DNA of 64,000 bases from Ameyamaea chiangmaiensis (GTDB taxonomy: Bacteria > Pseudomonadota > Alphaproteobacteria > Acetobacterales > Acetobacteraceae). A program made the translations under genes and the position numbers. Below are positions 55,001-63,465 of the stretch, piece by piece (the first letter of the stretch is position 1; each line of letters starts with the position of its first letter). The DNA is taken from NCBI RefSeq assembly GCF_025995235.1, contig NZ_BAPT01000049.1, forward strand, positions 62,001 to 126,000. Reading direction: 5' to 3'. Under the pieces are notes generated by a model. It had not been told where the DNA came from and made no database searches. It saw only the letters and a list, made by a program, of their open reading frames with translations.

Positions 55001-55306
55001 GTGTTGCTCTCGCTCATTCTGACACTGATCACGTTCTATAAGTGGATCGTCATCCTCTACTGCGTGTTCAGCTTTCTCTACGCCTTCGGGACACTCGACG
55101 GCCGTTCGCCGATCGTGTTCCAGATCGGTCGGTTCCTCGCGCGGATGACGGAGCCCGTGCTGACGCCGATCCGGAATATCCTGCCCCGATTCGGCAATGT
55201 CGACATCAGCCCCATCGTGCTTCTGTTGCTGATCCAGTATGTTGTCGTACCGCTGGTCGTCAGACTCTACATCTGGCTTGTAATCGGACCACGCGTCAGC
55301 TTCTGA
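55001..55306 (+). CDS. YggT family membrane protein
   Basis: The 101-residue protein has two hydrophobic spans, one near the N-terminus (LITFYKWIVILYCVFSFLYAF) and one near the C-terminus (ISPIVLLLLIQYVVVPLVV). Between them is the family loop LARMTEPVLTPIRNILPRFGNVD. YggT proteins are small inner-membrane proteins of unclear role, linked to osmotic adaptation or cell-division-type processes. The GTG at 55001 gives the usual length; the open frame reaches upstream to a GTG at 54929, but that adds a non-typical leader overlapping the tRNA-Ala promoter. Confidence 0.85.
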   Translation: MLLSLILTLITFYKWIVILYCVFSFLYAFGTLDGRSPIVFQIGRFLARMTEPVLTPIRNILPRFGNVDISPIVLLLLIQYVVVPLVVRLYIWLVIGPRVSF

Positions 55307-55337
55307 CGCCCTTTCATGCCACACAAGGAATGAGACC

Positions 55338-55625
55338 ATGCCCGCATTCATCGTCTTCTGCCGCGAAGCGCTCAACGATCCCAAGGAGTTCGATCTCTAC
55401 AGCAGCAAGGTCGGCGCAACGTTCGAAGGTCATCCCGTAACGCCGCTGGCGGTCTACGGGGAGCAGGAGGTGCTCGAGGGTGATCCGAACGACGGCACCG
55501 TCATCCTGCAGTTTCCAACCATGGAGGCCGCGCGAACCTGGTACAACAGCCCCGCCTATCAGGACGCGGTGCAGCATCGGTTCAAGGCGGCGAAATACAA
55601 CGTGGTGCTCGTGCAGGGCGTGTGA
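55338..55625 (+). CDS. DUF1330 domain protein
   Basis: The 95-residue protein matches the DUF1330 family, a ferredoxin-like small domain. The pattern ends TVILQFPTMEAARTWYNSPAYQDAVQHRFKAA, including the W-Y-x-S-x-x-Y signature. The members are cytosolic and of unknown function. The ATG at 55338 follows AGGAATGAGACC. It is 31 bases downstream of yggT on the same strand. Confidence 0.9.
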   Translation: MPAFIVFCREALNDPKEFDLYSSKVGATFEGHPVTPLAVYGEQEVLEGDPNDGTVILQFPTMEAARTWYNSPAYQDAVQHRFKAAKYNVVLVQGV

Positions 55626-55676
55626 CACAGCATGCCCTTCAGGGTGTGTTAACCGCCTCGCCCCATCCTGAAGGGC

Positions 55677-56894
55677 ATGAGCATTGCCCCAGTTGATACC
55701 CCGGCCCAGGACGTCCCGCATGCGCTGATCGCCGCGCGGGAGGCCCTTCTCGATGCTGTCGCGCAGGAACCGGGGGGCGCCGTGGCGGCGGCCCAGTCCC
55801 TCTACGTGCTGTGGGAACTGGACCTGATATGCAACCAGCCCGATCAGGCCCGGCGTCATCTGGACCGCGCGATCGACCTGTATCCGTTACAATTCAGCGG
55901 CGGTAAGGCCGTCTCATCCGACGTACGCCCGTCGGTCCTGTCTCTGGCCGCGCCGGGCGATCTTCAGGCCAATACGCCGCTCTCCCGCCTTCTTGAGCCT
56001 GACGTCGCGGTCCACACCCTGTGGATACGTCCCGATACGCCGGATCGGCTGGCCGACGTACGCACCATTATCGATGGTGCCGAGGCAGTGTGGATCAGCA
56101 TCGCCGAATGCGCGACTCATCGCGACGCGCTGAGTCTGGCCGATCGCGTCGCGCGTCATCTGGGAAAGCCGGTCATCAACGACGGCGCGCGGATCGCCCG
56201 CCTGTCCCGGACGGGCAGCGCCCGTCTGCTCGCGGGTATCGATGGGCTGGTCGTGCCCACGACATGTTCGATCGCCGCCGATGCACGTCCCGCAGACTCG
56301 CTCTATCCGTGTCTCGTCCGCCCGTCCGACTCCCATGCAGGGCAGGGGCTGGCGCTGGTTCGATCTCACACGGAGTTCGACAGTCTGGTGTCGGACGGGT
56401 CCCTCGGGCCGCCGGGACCGCGACAGGCGACCCGGTTCGTCGATTGCCGGGGCGCGGACGGCTTGTTTCGAAAATATCGGATTGTCTTCGTCAATCGGCG
56501 ACCATACCCGGTTCACCTCGCGATCCACGATGACTGGGCCATCTGGTACTACAATGCCGCGATGGACTGTCATCCCGACCGACGGCGCGAAGAGGCTGCG
56601 TTTCTCGGCGACATGCCGCAAACTCTTGGCCCGCAGGCCATGCGCGCCCTTGAACGCATCGCCGAACGTGTCGGCCTCGACTATTTTGGTCTGGATTTCG
56701 GGCGTATCGCCGATGGCCGGCTGGCGCTGTTCGAGGTCGAGACCGGGATGCTGGTTCATGACCACGATTCGCCCGCCGTCTATCCCTACAAGTCCCCGGC
56801 TATCAGGCGCATTCGCGACGCCGTATCGACCCTCGTCGCCGCACGCTCTGCCAAAAGCGGGTCGGCGAAAGGCCGCGCTCTCGACGACGGTTGA
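55677..56894 (+). CDS. TPR-like and ATP-grasp-like protein of unknown function
   Basis: The 405-residue protein starts with a helical TPR-like segment (residues ~15-75, AAAQSLYVLWELDLICNQPDQARRHLDRAIDLYP). Then comes a region with the order of an ATP-grasp ligase: KPVINDGARIARLSR, YPCLVRPSDSHAGQGLALV (nucleotide-binding loop), RKYRIVFVNRRPYPVHLAI, and GLDYFGLDFGRIADGRLALFEVETG with the metal-binding acidic residues. It has no signal peptide. ATP-grasp enzymes join a carboxylate to an amine or thiol using ATP. Neither substrate is known. A small exported Cys-repeat peptide gene lies 80 bases downstream on the same strand. Confidence 0.6.
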   Translation: MSIAPVDTPAQDVPHALIAAREALLDAVAQEPGGAVAAAQSLYVLWELDLICNQPDQARRHLDRAIDLYPLQFSGGKAVSSDVRPSVLSLAAPGDLQANTPLSRLLEPDVAVHTLWIRPDTPDRLADVRTIIDGAEAVWISIAECATHRDALSLADRVARHLGKPVINDGARIARLSRTGSARLLAGIDGLVVPTTCSIAADARPADSLYPCLVRPSDSHAGQGLALVRSHTEFDSLVSDGSLGPPGPRQATRFVDCRGADGLFRKYRIVFVNRRPYPVHLAIHDDWAIWYYNAAMDCHPDRRREEAAFLGDMPQTLGPQAMRALERIAERVGLDYFGLDFGRIADGRLALFEVETGMLVHDHDSPAVYPYKSPAIRRIRDAVSTLVAARSAKSGSAKGRALDDG

Positions 56895-56974
56895 ATTCGG
56901 GGACATGACGCTGTCATGCTCGCCGGGCAACCGCCATCGGAGCGCGTTCCGGGTGGTCCCAGGGAGTGTAAGAT

Positions 56975-57163
56975 ATGAAGACAGTTCTAAAGATGATGGC
57001 GGCCGCATTGTCGCTCAGCGTCGTGCTGGCAGGTGCCGCTCCCGTCTCCGCGGCCACGCCGTGCCGGGATGCCAAGGGCAAGTTCATCAAGTGTCCCAAG
57101 CCAGCCCCCTGCCGTGATGCAAAGGGCAGGTTCACAAAGTGCGATGCCGGCGCGCCGTCCTGA
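56975..57163 (+). CDS. Small exported protein with two Cys-containing repeats
   Basis: The 62-residue product has a Sec signal peptide (MKTVLKMMAAALSLS to VSAA, residues ~1-27). The mature ~35 residues consist of two near-identical units, PCRDAKGKFIKCP and PCRDAKGRFTKCD, joined by KPA. Each unit has two Cys nine residues apart, suited to a disulfide, and a basic middle. AGGGAG precedes the ATG. Similar CRDAKGxFxKC repeats occur in exported proteins of alphaproteobacteria, but no function is known. A hairpin follows the stop. Confidence 0.7.
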   Translation: MKTVLKMMAAALSLSVVLAGAAPVSAATPCRDAKGKFIKCPKPAPCRDAKGRFTKCDAGAPS

Positions 57164-57175
57164 GCGCAGCGCGTG

Positions 57176-57200
57176 AAGGGGTGCTATGGCACCCCTTTCC
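57176..57200 (+). terminator. Hairpin after the Cys-repeat peptide gene
   Basis: AAGGGGTGC (57176-57184) pairs with GCACCCCTT (57189-57197) around a TATG loop, with only a short T stretch after it. It lies 13 bases after the stop codon. Confidence 0.6.
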
Positions 57201-57335
57201 CATGTACCGCACCACACGGCTCCGGCCTGACGTGCGCCGAAGTCACAGTGACAAAAAATTGGCCGCGGCAAAAAAAATTCGGTTGACGACGGAAGAGCGC
57301 GGGCTGCTCCACACGCAGTGCTCTTGACGTCATCC

Positions 57336-57382
57336 CCTCGATATCTGGTAGGTTCTGGCACTCAAACAACGATATATAGTGT
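57336..57382 (+). promoter_or_regulatory. Two NrdR-box-like sites upstream of nrdA
   Basis: CCTCGATATCTGGTAG (57336-57351) and CAACGATATATAGTGT (57367-57382) both resemble the NrdR box ACACTATATATAGTGT; the second is the better match, with one perfect half. Their starts are 31 bases apart, which is the three-helical-turn spacing usual for paired NrdR boxes. They lie 58-105 bases upstream of the nrdA start. NrdR represses ribonucleotide reductase genes when dATP is high. Confidence 0.65.
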
Positions 57383-57440
57383 CTTCTTTGCTGGCCGCGT
57401 CTTCAGCGTGTCAGGCCACCGTCAGACACGGAGAACGCGG

Positions 57441-59399
57441 ATGAGTTTCATCGAAAACACGATCGAGATGACTGAGGCGCCTTCTCATGTGGCCGGTCCG
57501 GTCGATGGCCTGACCGAAGAGCAGGCCAATCACGGTACGGCCGACATGTTTGACGATGTCGTGCAGCTCCCCGGCCATCATCCCGTTCGAGTCACGCGCA
57601 GCCGCGACGCGCTTCTGACCGATTTCGGCCGGGCGACGCTGGATAACCGGTACCTGTTGCCCGGGGAAAGCTATCAGGACCTGTTCGGGCGCGTTGCATC
57701 CTACTATGGCGCCGATCCAGCGCACGCCCAGCGTCTCTACGACTATATCTCGCGCCACTGGTTCATGCCGGCAACGCCGGTGCTGTCCAACGGCGGCACG
57801 ACGCGCGGACTGCCGATTTCCTGCTTCCTCAATGAAGCCGATGACTCCCTTCAGGGTATCGTCGGCCTGTGGAACGAAAACGTCTGGCTGGCGTCCAAGG
57901 GGGGCGGAATCGGGTCCTACTGGGGCAATCTGCGTTCCATCGGCGAAAATGTCGGACGCAACGGCAAGACATCCGGTGTCATCCCGTTCATCCGCGTGAT
58001 GGACAGCCTGACGCTGGCCATCAGCCAGGGGTCCCTCCGTCGCGGGTCCGCGGCCGTCTATCTGCCCGTCTGGCACCCCGAGGTCGAGGAGTTCGTCGAA
58101 ATGCGCCGCCCGACCGGCGGCGATCCGAATCGCAAGGCGCTGAACCTTCACCATGGCGTCCTGATCTCCGATGCGTTCATGCGGGCCGTCGCCGAGGACG
58201 CGGAGTGGGCGCTGCTTTCGCCCAAGGATGGCTCGCACATCCGCAAGGTGTCGGCACGCTCCTTGTGGATTCGTATCCTGACGGCCCGCATGGAGCAGGG
58301 CGAGCCCTACATCATCTATTCCGACCACGTGAACAACGCGCGTCCCGACCATCACAAGCTGGCGGGGCTCGAGGTCAAGACGTCCAACCTGTGCGCGGAA
58401 ATCACCCTGCCGACCGGGATCGATCATCACGGGCGCCAGCGCACGGCGGTCTGCTGCCTGTCTTCGCTTAATCTCGAAACCTGGGACGAGTGGAAGGATG
58501 ATCCGCAGTTTATCGAGGACGTGATGCTCTTCCTCGATAACGTGCTGCAGGATTTCATCGACCGCGCCCCAGACGACATGGAGCGCGCGAAATACGCGGC
58601 CGCACGCGAACGCTCCGTCGGGCTCGGCGTGATGGGGTTCCACAGCTTTCTGCAGGCACGAGACATTCCGTTTGAAAGCGTGATCGCCAAAGTCTGGAAC
58701 CGCCGGATCTTCAAACATATCCGCGAACAGGCCAATGCCGCGTCACGCACGCTGGCCGACCTGCGCGGGCCGTGCCCAGATGCGGCGGAATACGGCGTGC
58801 ATGAGCGCTTTTCCAATAAGCTCGCCATCGCGCCCACCGCGTCAATCTCGATCATCGCGGGTAACGCCAGCCCGGGTATCGAGCCGATTTCCGCGAATGT
58901 TTTCCTTCAGAAGACGCTCTCCGGATCGTTTACCGTCCGAAACCGTCATCTGCAGAAGCTTCTGGCCACCAAGGGGCAGGACAATGACGAGGTTTGGTCC
59001 TCGATCACCCTGAATAAGGGCAGCGTCCAACACCTGGAATTCCTAAGCCAGCAGGAGAAGGACGTGTTCAAGACCGCGTTCGAGCTCGACCAGCGCTGGG
59101 TTGTCGAACACGCCGCCGATCGGGCGCCGTTCATCTGCCAGGCGCAGTCGATCAACCTGTTCCTGCCGGCTGACGTGCACAAACGCGACTTGCACCAGAT
59201 CCACTATATGGCGTGGAAACGGGGCGTGAAATCGCTCTATTACTGCCGTTCCCTGTCGATCCAGCGCGCCGATGCCGTCTCGACCCTCGCCATCAAAAGC
59301 GACGTCATGGACGAAACCAACGATGGACCGATGCCTATTGTAGCCGACAAGCCGGCGTCATCCGGCACAACCTACGATGAGTGCCTGGCCTGTCAGTGA
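57441..59399 (+). CDS. nrdA: Ribonucleoside-diphosphate reductase alpha subunit (class I)
   Basis: The 652-residue catalytic subunit reduces ribonucleotides to deoxyribonucleotides. Active-site cysteines appear in GLPISCFLNEADDS, SNLCAEITLP and VCCLSSLNL. A GGGIGSYWGNLRSIGE segment, the radical-transfer Tyr pair (GVKSLYYCRSLSI) and a C-terminal redox CxxC (ECLACQ) are present. The N-terminus has no ATP-cone, so dATP overall-activity control is likely absent. The ATG at 57441 matches the family length; the frame is open further 5' over the NrdR-box region. nrdB follows 134 bases downstream. Confidence 0.96.
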   Translation: MSFIENTIEMTEAPSHVAGPVDGLTEEQANHGTADMFDDVVQLPGHHPVRVTRSRDALLTDFGRATLDNRYLLPGESYQDLFGRVASYYGADPAHAQRLYDYISRHWFMPATPVLSNGGTTRGLPISCFLNEADDSLQGIVGLWNENVWLASKGGGIGSYWGNLRSIGENVGRNGKTSGVIPFIRVMDSLTLAISQGSLRRGSAAVYLPVWHPEVEEFVEMRRPTGGDPNRKALNLHHGVLISDAFMRAVAEDAEWALLSPKDGSHIRKVSARSLWIRILTARMEQGEPYIIYSDHVNNARPDHHKLAGLEVKTSNLCAEITLPTGIDHHGRQRTAVCCLSSLNLETWDEWKDDPQFIEDVMLFLDNVLQDFIDRAPDDMERAKYAAARERSVGLGVMGFHSFLQARDIPFESVIAKVWNRRIFKHIREQANAASRTLADLRGPCPDAAEYGVHERFSNKLAIAPTASISIIAGNASPGIEPISANVFLQKTLSGSFTVRNRHLQKLLATKGQDNDEVWSSITLNKGSVQHLEFLSQQEKDVFKTAFELDQRWVVEHAADRAPFICQAQSINLFLPADVHKRDLHQIHYMAWKRGVKSLYYCRSLSIQRADAVSTLAIKSDVMDETNDGPMPIVADKPASSGTTYDECLACQ

Positions 59400-59477
59400 T
59401 CTCTTGGGGCCGCGTCCGCCACGCAGCCTCGTCCACGGACTAAAACACGCGCTCCGGTTCGGAGCCGTCCGATAATT

Positions 59478-59497
59478 CCGCGCCTCCTGGGGCGCGG
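59478..59497 (+). terminator. Short GC hairpin in the nrdA-nrdB gap
   Basis: CCGCGCC (59478-59484) pairs with GGCGCGG (59491-59497) around a 6-base loop, with CTTTCG after it. It may be a weak terminator or mRNA-processing structure that lowers or adjusts nrdB expression relative to nrdA; the operon clearly continues. Confidence 0.4.
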
Positions 59498-59533
59498 CTT
59501 TCGACGTCAAACCCAGTTTTTTTGGAGCCCGCC

Positions 59534-60562
59534 ATGAGCGATGCCCCCCGTCCAAGCGATATCGCTGCCCAGGCCCTCAACGCCGAGCACAACCTTCTGA
59601 CGTCCAATCCGGTCTACAAGCCGTTCCGCTACCCCTGGGCCTACGACGCGTGGCTGACCCAGCAGCGCGTACACTGGCTGCCCGAAGAAGTGCCGCTGGC
59701 CGACGACGTCAAGGACTGGCACCGAAGCCTGACGCCAGGTGAGCAGCATCTGGTGACCCAGATCTTCCGCTTCTTCACCCAGTCGGATGTCGAAGTGAAC
59801 AACTGTTATATGAAGCACTACAGTCAGGTCTTCAAACCGACGGAAGTGCTGATGATGCTGTCGGCGTTTTCCAATATCGAGACCATCCATATCGCCGCCT
59901 ACAGCCATCTGCTCGACACGATCGGCATGCCCGAGGCGGAGTATTCGGCCTTCCTCAAATACAAGGAGATGAAGGACAAATACGACTACATGCAGGCTTT
60001 CTCGGTCGACAACAAACACGAGATCGCCAAGACGCTGGCCGCTTTCGGCGCCTTTACCGAAGGCCTTCAGTTGTTCGCGTCCTTCGCGATCCTCCTGAAC
60101 TTCCCCCGCTTCAACAAGCTGAAGGGCATGGGGCAGATCGTGTCATGGTCGGTGCGTGACGAAACTCTGCACTGCCTGTCGATCATCCGTCTGTTCCGTG
60201 TCTTCGTGCGTGAAAATCCCGAGATCTGGACCGATCGGCTGCGCAACGAAATCACCGAGGCCTGCTCCATCATCGTCGAACACGAGGACGCGTTTATCGA
60301 TCTGGCTTTCGAAATGGGCGCCGTCGAAGGCCTCGATGCCGACCAGGTGAAATCCTACATCCGCTTTATCGCCGATCGCCGTCTGACCCAGCTAGGCCTC
60401 GACCCGCTTTTTAACACGACGAACAACCCGCTGCCGTGGCTTGATGAAATGCTCAACGCCGTGGAGCATGCCAATTTCTTCGAAAACCGCTCGACGGAAT
60501 ACAGCCGCGCCTCGACCGCGGGCACCTGGGAAGAAGCCTTCGAGGAAAGCGTCTTCCAGTAA
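59534..60562 (+). CDS. nrdB: Ribonucleoside-diphosphate reductase beta subunit (class I)
   Basis: The 342-residue subunit holds the dimetal site and the tyrosyl radical. The Glu-x2-His-x3-Tyr pattern (ETIHIAAYSHLL) places the metal ligands and radical tyrosine in the class Ia order, and later ligands are in EGLQLFASFA and SVRDETLHCLS. The C-terminal tail EEAFEESVFQ would dock to NrdA. The ATG at 59534 has TTGGAG upstream; a TTG at 59522 is rejected because it overlaps that site. No ATP-cone is present here either. Co-transcribed with nrdA. Confidence 0.96.
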   Translation: MSDAPRPSDIAAQALNAEHNLLTSNPVYKPFRYPWAYDAWLTQQRVHWLPEEVPLADDVKDWHRSLTPGEQHLVTQIFRFFTQSDVEVNNCYMKHYSQVFKPTEVLMMLSAFSNIETIHIAAYSHLLDTIGMPEAEYSAFLKYKEMKDKYDYMQAFSVDNKHEIAKTLAAFGAFTEGLQLFASFAILLNFPRFNKLKGMGQIVSWSVRDETLHCLSIIRLFRVFVRENPEIWTDRLRNEITEACSIIVEHEDAFIDLAFEMGAVEGLDADQVKSYIRFIADRRLTQLGLDPLFNTTNNPLPWLDEMLNAVEHANFFENRSTEYSRASTAGTWEEAFEESVFQ

Positions 60563-60583
60563 CGTCGATCTGGCGCGCCCTCC

Positions 60584-61393
60584 TCAAAACAGGAGCGGTG
60601 CGCCGTCGCGCAGGATGGCCTCCACAGCGGAGGTGAAACTTCCGTCCGTACAATGCAGGACAAGCCCGGACAGCAGCTGGCAGTCGCCGCGTCCGTCCTT
60701 GCGCCCACGCACAAGAACAAGGCGCGCGGCCTGACCGTCGCGCGGCCACAGCGGCATCAGCGTGACGCTGCCGATATGGGCCTGTCCGAACGCGATGATC
60801 GCCTGGTCGACGCAGGCCGCGGGCACGGCCAGCGTCAGCGTTCCCTTCGCGCGCAGCAGGCGACCCATCGCCCCCACCCAGTTTCGGATATCATTGCCGG
60901 CCACCTGGGTACGTGCCAGCTGGCGTCGCGCTTCGGGCGGCACGCTAGAACCCGCCCGATGCCAGGGAGGATTGGCGAAGGCATGGTCCACGCGGCCGGA
61001 CGGTAGACTCGCCAGATCCGCCAGTGCCGGATCGCGCACGTCGGCACACACAAGCCTCAACCCGCGGAACGGATTGGCTGTCAGATTGGCACGTGCCAAC
61101 GACGCCGTGGCCGGGTCATACTCCACTCCCACGCCCATTACACCGGGAACACGCCAGCCCAGACACAAAAGGCCAGCCGCCGCCCCACATCCGGCTTCGA
61201 GAACCGTCTCCCCGACCCGGGCCGGAACGGACGCGGCCAGCAGCACCGGCTCGATACCCGTGCGATGCCCATGGGCGAACTGTGCGTAGCGCACACGGCC
61301 GTTCAGCAGGGTGCCTGACGTGCAGGGTGGCCCCGATTCGTCGCCGGACAGAGACTGGCAGGACGGGGAAGGGATCGGTGACCGCTCGGTCAT
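60584..61393 (-). CDS. Methyltransferase, TrmN6-like
   Basis: The 269-residue SAM-dependent methyltransferase has the nucleotide-binding motif ETVLEAGCGAAAGLLCL, an acidic VGVEYDPATASLARANL motif, and the NPPW tetrapeptide (HAFANPPWHRAG) typical of N6-adenine methyltransferases. The opening GRVRYAQFAHGHRTGIEPVLLAASV matches TrmN6, which methylates A37 of tRNA-Val, although other N-MTases share it. The ATG at 61393 lacks a clear ribosome-binding site; an ATG 17 codons upstream is an alternative. It is divergent from the polyprenyl synthase gene, a common pairing in alphaproteobacteria. Confidence 0.82.
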   Translation of the reverse strand: MTERSPIPSPSCQSLSGDESGPPCTSGTLLNGRVRYAQFAHGHRTGIEPVLLAASVPARVGETVLEAGCGAAAGLLCLGWRVPGVMGVGVEYDPATASLARANLTANPFRGLRLVCADVRDPALADLASLPSGRVDHAFANPPWHRAGSSVPPEARRQLARTQVAGNDIRNWVGAMGRLLRAKGTLTLAVPAACVDQAIIAFGQAHIGSVTLMPLWPRDGQAARLVLVRGRKDGRGDCQLLSGLVLHCTDGSFTSAVEAILRDGAPLLF

Positions 61394-61517
61394 GGAGAGG
61401 CTGCCGTGTACCAGATCACGGCCCGGGGCGGCTTGACCGTCCATCCGGCCCCGCTCATATGGTCATGCAAGCGTGCGCCATGGAACCGGGAGAACATCGT
61501 TGGGTATTGCCGTCAGC

Positions 61518-62579
61518 ATGTCCGATCGCGGCATAACGCCGGGGGAAGGGCAGGACCACCGCTCGACGTCGGTCCCGGTTGTGGAAGGCGAAAGCGCTCT
61601 GCACGCCTTGTCCGACTATCTGCACGACGACATGCAGGCATGCAACCGCGCGATCGTCGAACGGATGGACAGCCCGGTACCGTTGATCCCGCAGCTTGCC
61701 GCGCACCTCGTGGCCGCCGGAGGCAAGCGCCTGCGACCGCTGCTGACGCTGGCTGCGGCACGCCTGTGCGGCTATCCCTCTGATGCCGATCACCAGCGTC
61801 ATGTCGGGCTGGCCGCGTGTGTGGAGTTCATCCACACCGCGACTCTGCTGCATGACGACGTTGTCGACGAAAGCCAGCTTCGGCGCGGTCTGGCCAGCGC
61901 CAATGCGGTGTTTGGAAACAAGGCCTCCGTTCTGGTCGGTGACTTCCTGTTCGCGCGCTCGTTCCAGTTGATGACGGCCGATGGCTCGCTGAAAGTGATG
62001 GCGATCCTGTCGTCCGCCTCGGCGACGATCGCCGAAGGGGAGGTGCTGCAGATGGCGACGCAGAACGACCTCTCGACATCGGTCGCGCAATATCTCGATG
62101 TCATTCACGGCAAGACGGCCGCCCTGTTCGCGGCGGCCTGTCGCGTCGGTGCCGTCGTGGCCGATCGTCCGGACGCCGAAGAGGAGGCCCTGGGTAACTT
62201 CGGCACTAATCTCGGCATGGCTTTTCAGCTGGTCGACGACGCCCTGGACTACGCCGCCGATCAGGCGACGCTCGGTAAGACGGTTGGCGACGACTTCCGC
62301 GAAGGCAAGATCACGCTGCCGGTGCTGACCGCCTTTGCCGCGGGTTCGGAAGAAGACCGGACGTTCTGGCGGCGGGTGATCGAGGACAATCAGCAAACCG
62401 AGGCGGATCTCGACCACGCCTTCGCGCTGATCCGGGACACGGACGCGATCGCCATCACATTGGCGCGTGCCACTGAATATGCCGACGCCGCCAAGGCAGC
62501 GCTGTCGATCTTCCCCCCCAGTCGGCTGCGGGACATCCTTCTCGAAACCGCGTCCTACACGGTCAGCCGCGCGCGCTGA
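61518..62579 (+). CDS. ispB: Polyprenyl diphosphate synthase (octaprenyl/decaprenyl type)
   Basis: The 353-residue trans-prenyltransferase extends allylic diphosphates with isopentenyl diphosphate to make the side chain of ubiquinone. The two aspartate-rich motifs are LLHDDVVDES (FARM) and FQLVDDALDY (SARM). GGKRLRPLLTLAAARL binds isopentenyl diphosphate. The ATG at 61518 is preferred; an upstream ATG at 61473 adds 15 atypical residues. Chain length (8, 9 or 10 units) cannot be told from sequence alone. Its 3' end overlaps the convergent murI by 17 bases. Confidence 0.9.
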   Translation: MSDRGITPGEGQDHRSTSVPVVEGESALHALSDYLHDDMQACNRAIVERMDSPVPLIPQLAAHLVAAGGKRLRPLLTLAAARLCGYPSDADHQRHVGLAACVEFIHTATLLHDDVVDESQLRRGLASANAVFGNKASVLVGDFLFARSFQLMTADGSLKVMAILSSASATIAEGEVLQMATQNDLSTSVAQYLDVIHGKTAALFAAACRVGAVVADRPDAEEEALGNFGTNLGMAFQLVDDALDYAADQATLGKTVGDDFREGKITLPVLTAFAAGSEEDRTFWRRVIEDNQQTEADLDHAFALIRDTDAIAITLARATEYADAAKAALSIFPPSRLRDILLETASYTVSRAR

Positions 62580-63441
62580 CCGCCGGGGGGTGGACGTCAT
62601 CAAACTGACGGATCGCGGCATACCCGAATACGTCGAGGGCTCCGATCAGGCGATCGCCGTCGGCGGGCAACGCGGTAAAATATGCCTCGTCCCGCCGGAC
62701 GTCGGGCTGGGGCGTTTCGGGCAATGAGGCAAGGCACAGTGCGGCCTGTCGAGCAACGGCCCCCGCCGGGTCGAGCCATGTGACTCCGGGCGGTGAAGCC
62801 GCCCTGATCTGGTCGAGTACGAAGGTGTAGTGCGTGCACCCGATTCCGACCACGTCGATGGCGTTGCCGCCGTCCTGCCGGAAAAGCGGTGCGACCTCAT
62901 CGGCAATCGCGGCCTGATCCACCGGAAGTCCGCGAAACGCCTGTTCCGCCAGACCCGCCAGACCTGGGGCACCATGCGCGATCAGCGCACAGTCAGGGGC
63001 ATAGGTCTCGCGGAGCATAGTCACATAGGGACGACGAACCGTCGCCCGGGTCGCCAGAAGTCCCAGTGTGCGCGTGCGGCTCAGTCGGGCAGCCCACCGG
63101 ATCGGCGGAACACAACCTACAAATGGCACGGGAATGCGCGCCCGTAATGCATCGAGCGCGAGGGTGCTGGCCGTGTTGCAGGCGATCACGACGATCTCCG
63201 GCCGCAGCCCACGAACGGCATCGTCGATCAGGGTCACGATCCGGTCGATCAGGGGCGCGTCGGGTTGCTCCCCATAGGGAAATAGCGCGGTGTCGGCCAG
63301 ATAGTCGATCCGCGTTCCCGACGGCAGCGCCGATCGCAGGCAGCGCTGAATCCCCAGCCCCCCGATCCCCGAATCGAACACCAGGACCCGGCGCGCCGGC
63401 GTATCGGATGACGTCAGGGGAGGGCGGGACGAAGCAGGCAT
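62563..63441 (-). CDS. murI: Glutamate racemase
   Basis: The 292-residue enzyme makes D-glutamate for peptidoglycan by a cofactor-independent two-base mechanism. Visible motifs are VFDSGIGGLGI (with the conserved Asp/Ser), IACNTAST with the first catalytic Cys, and GIGCTHYTFVL with the second Cys and His. An N-terminal leader of ~15 residues precedes the family core. It is convergent with ispB, whose end it overlaps, and lies 24 bases downstream of pyrE on the same strand. Confidence 0.93.
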   Translation of the reverse strand: MPASSRPPLTSSDTPARRVLVFDSGIGGLGIQRCLRSALPSGTRIDYLADTALFPYGEQPDAPLIDRIVTLIDDAVRGLRPEIVVIACNTASTLALDALRARIPVPFVGCVPPIRWAARLSRTRTLGLLATRATVRRPYVTMLRETYAPDCALIAHGAPGLAGLAEQAFRGLPVDQAAIADEVAPLFRQDGGNAIDVVGIGCTHYTFVLDQIRAASPPGVTWLDPAGAVARQAALCLASLPETPQPDVRRDEAYFTALPADGDRLIGALDVFGYAAIRQFDDVHPPAVSARG

Positions 63442-63465
63442 GCGTGACGGGAACTCTGGCGGCGT

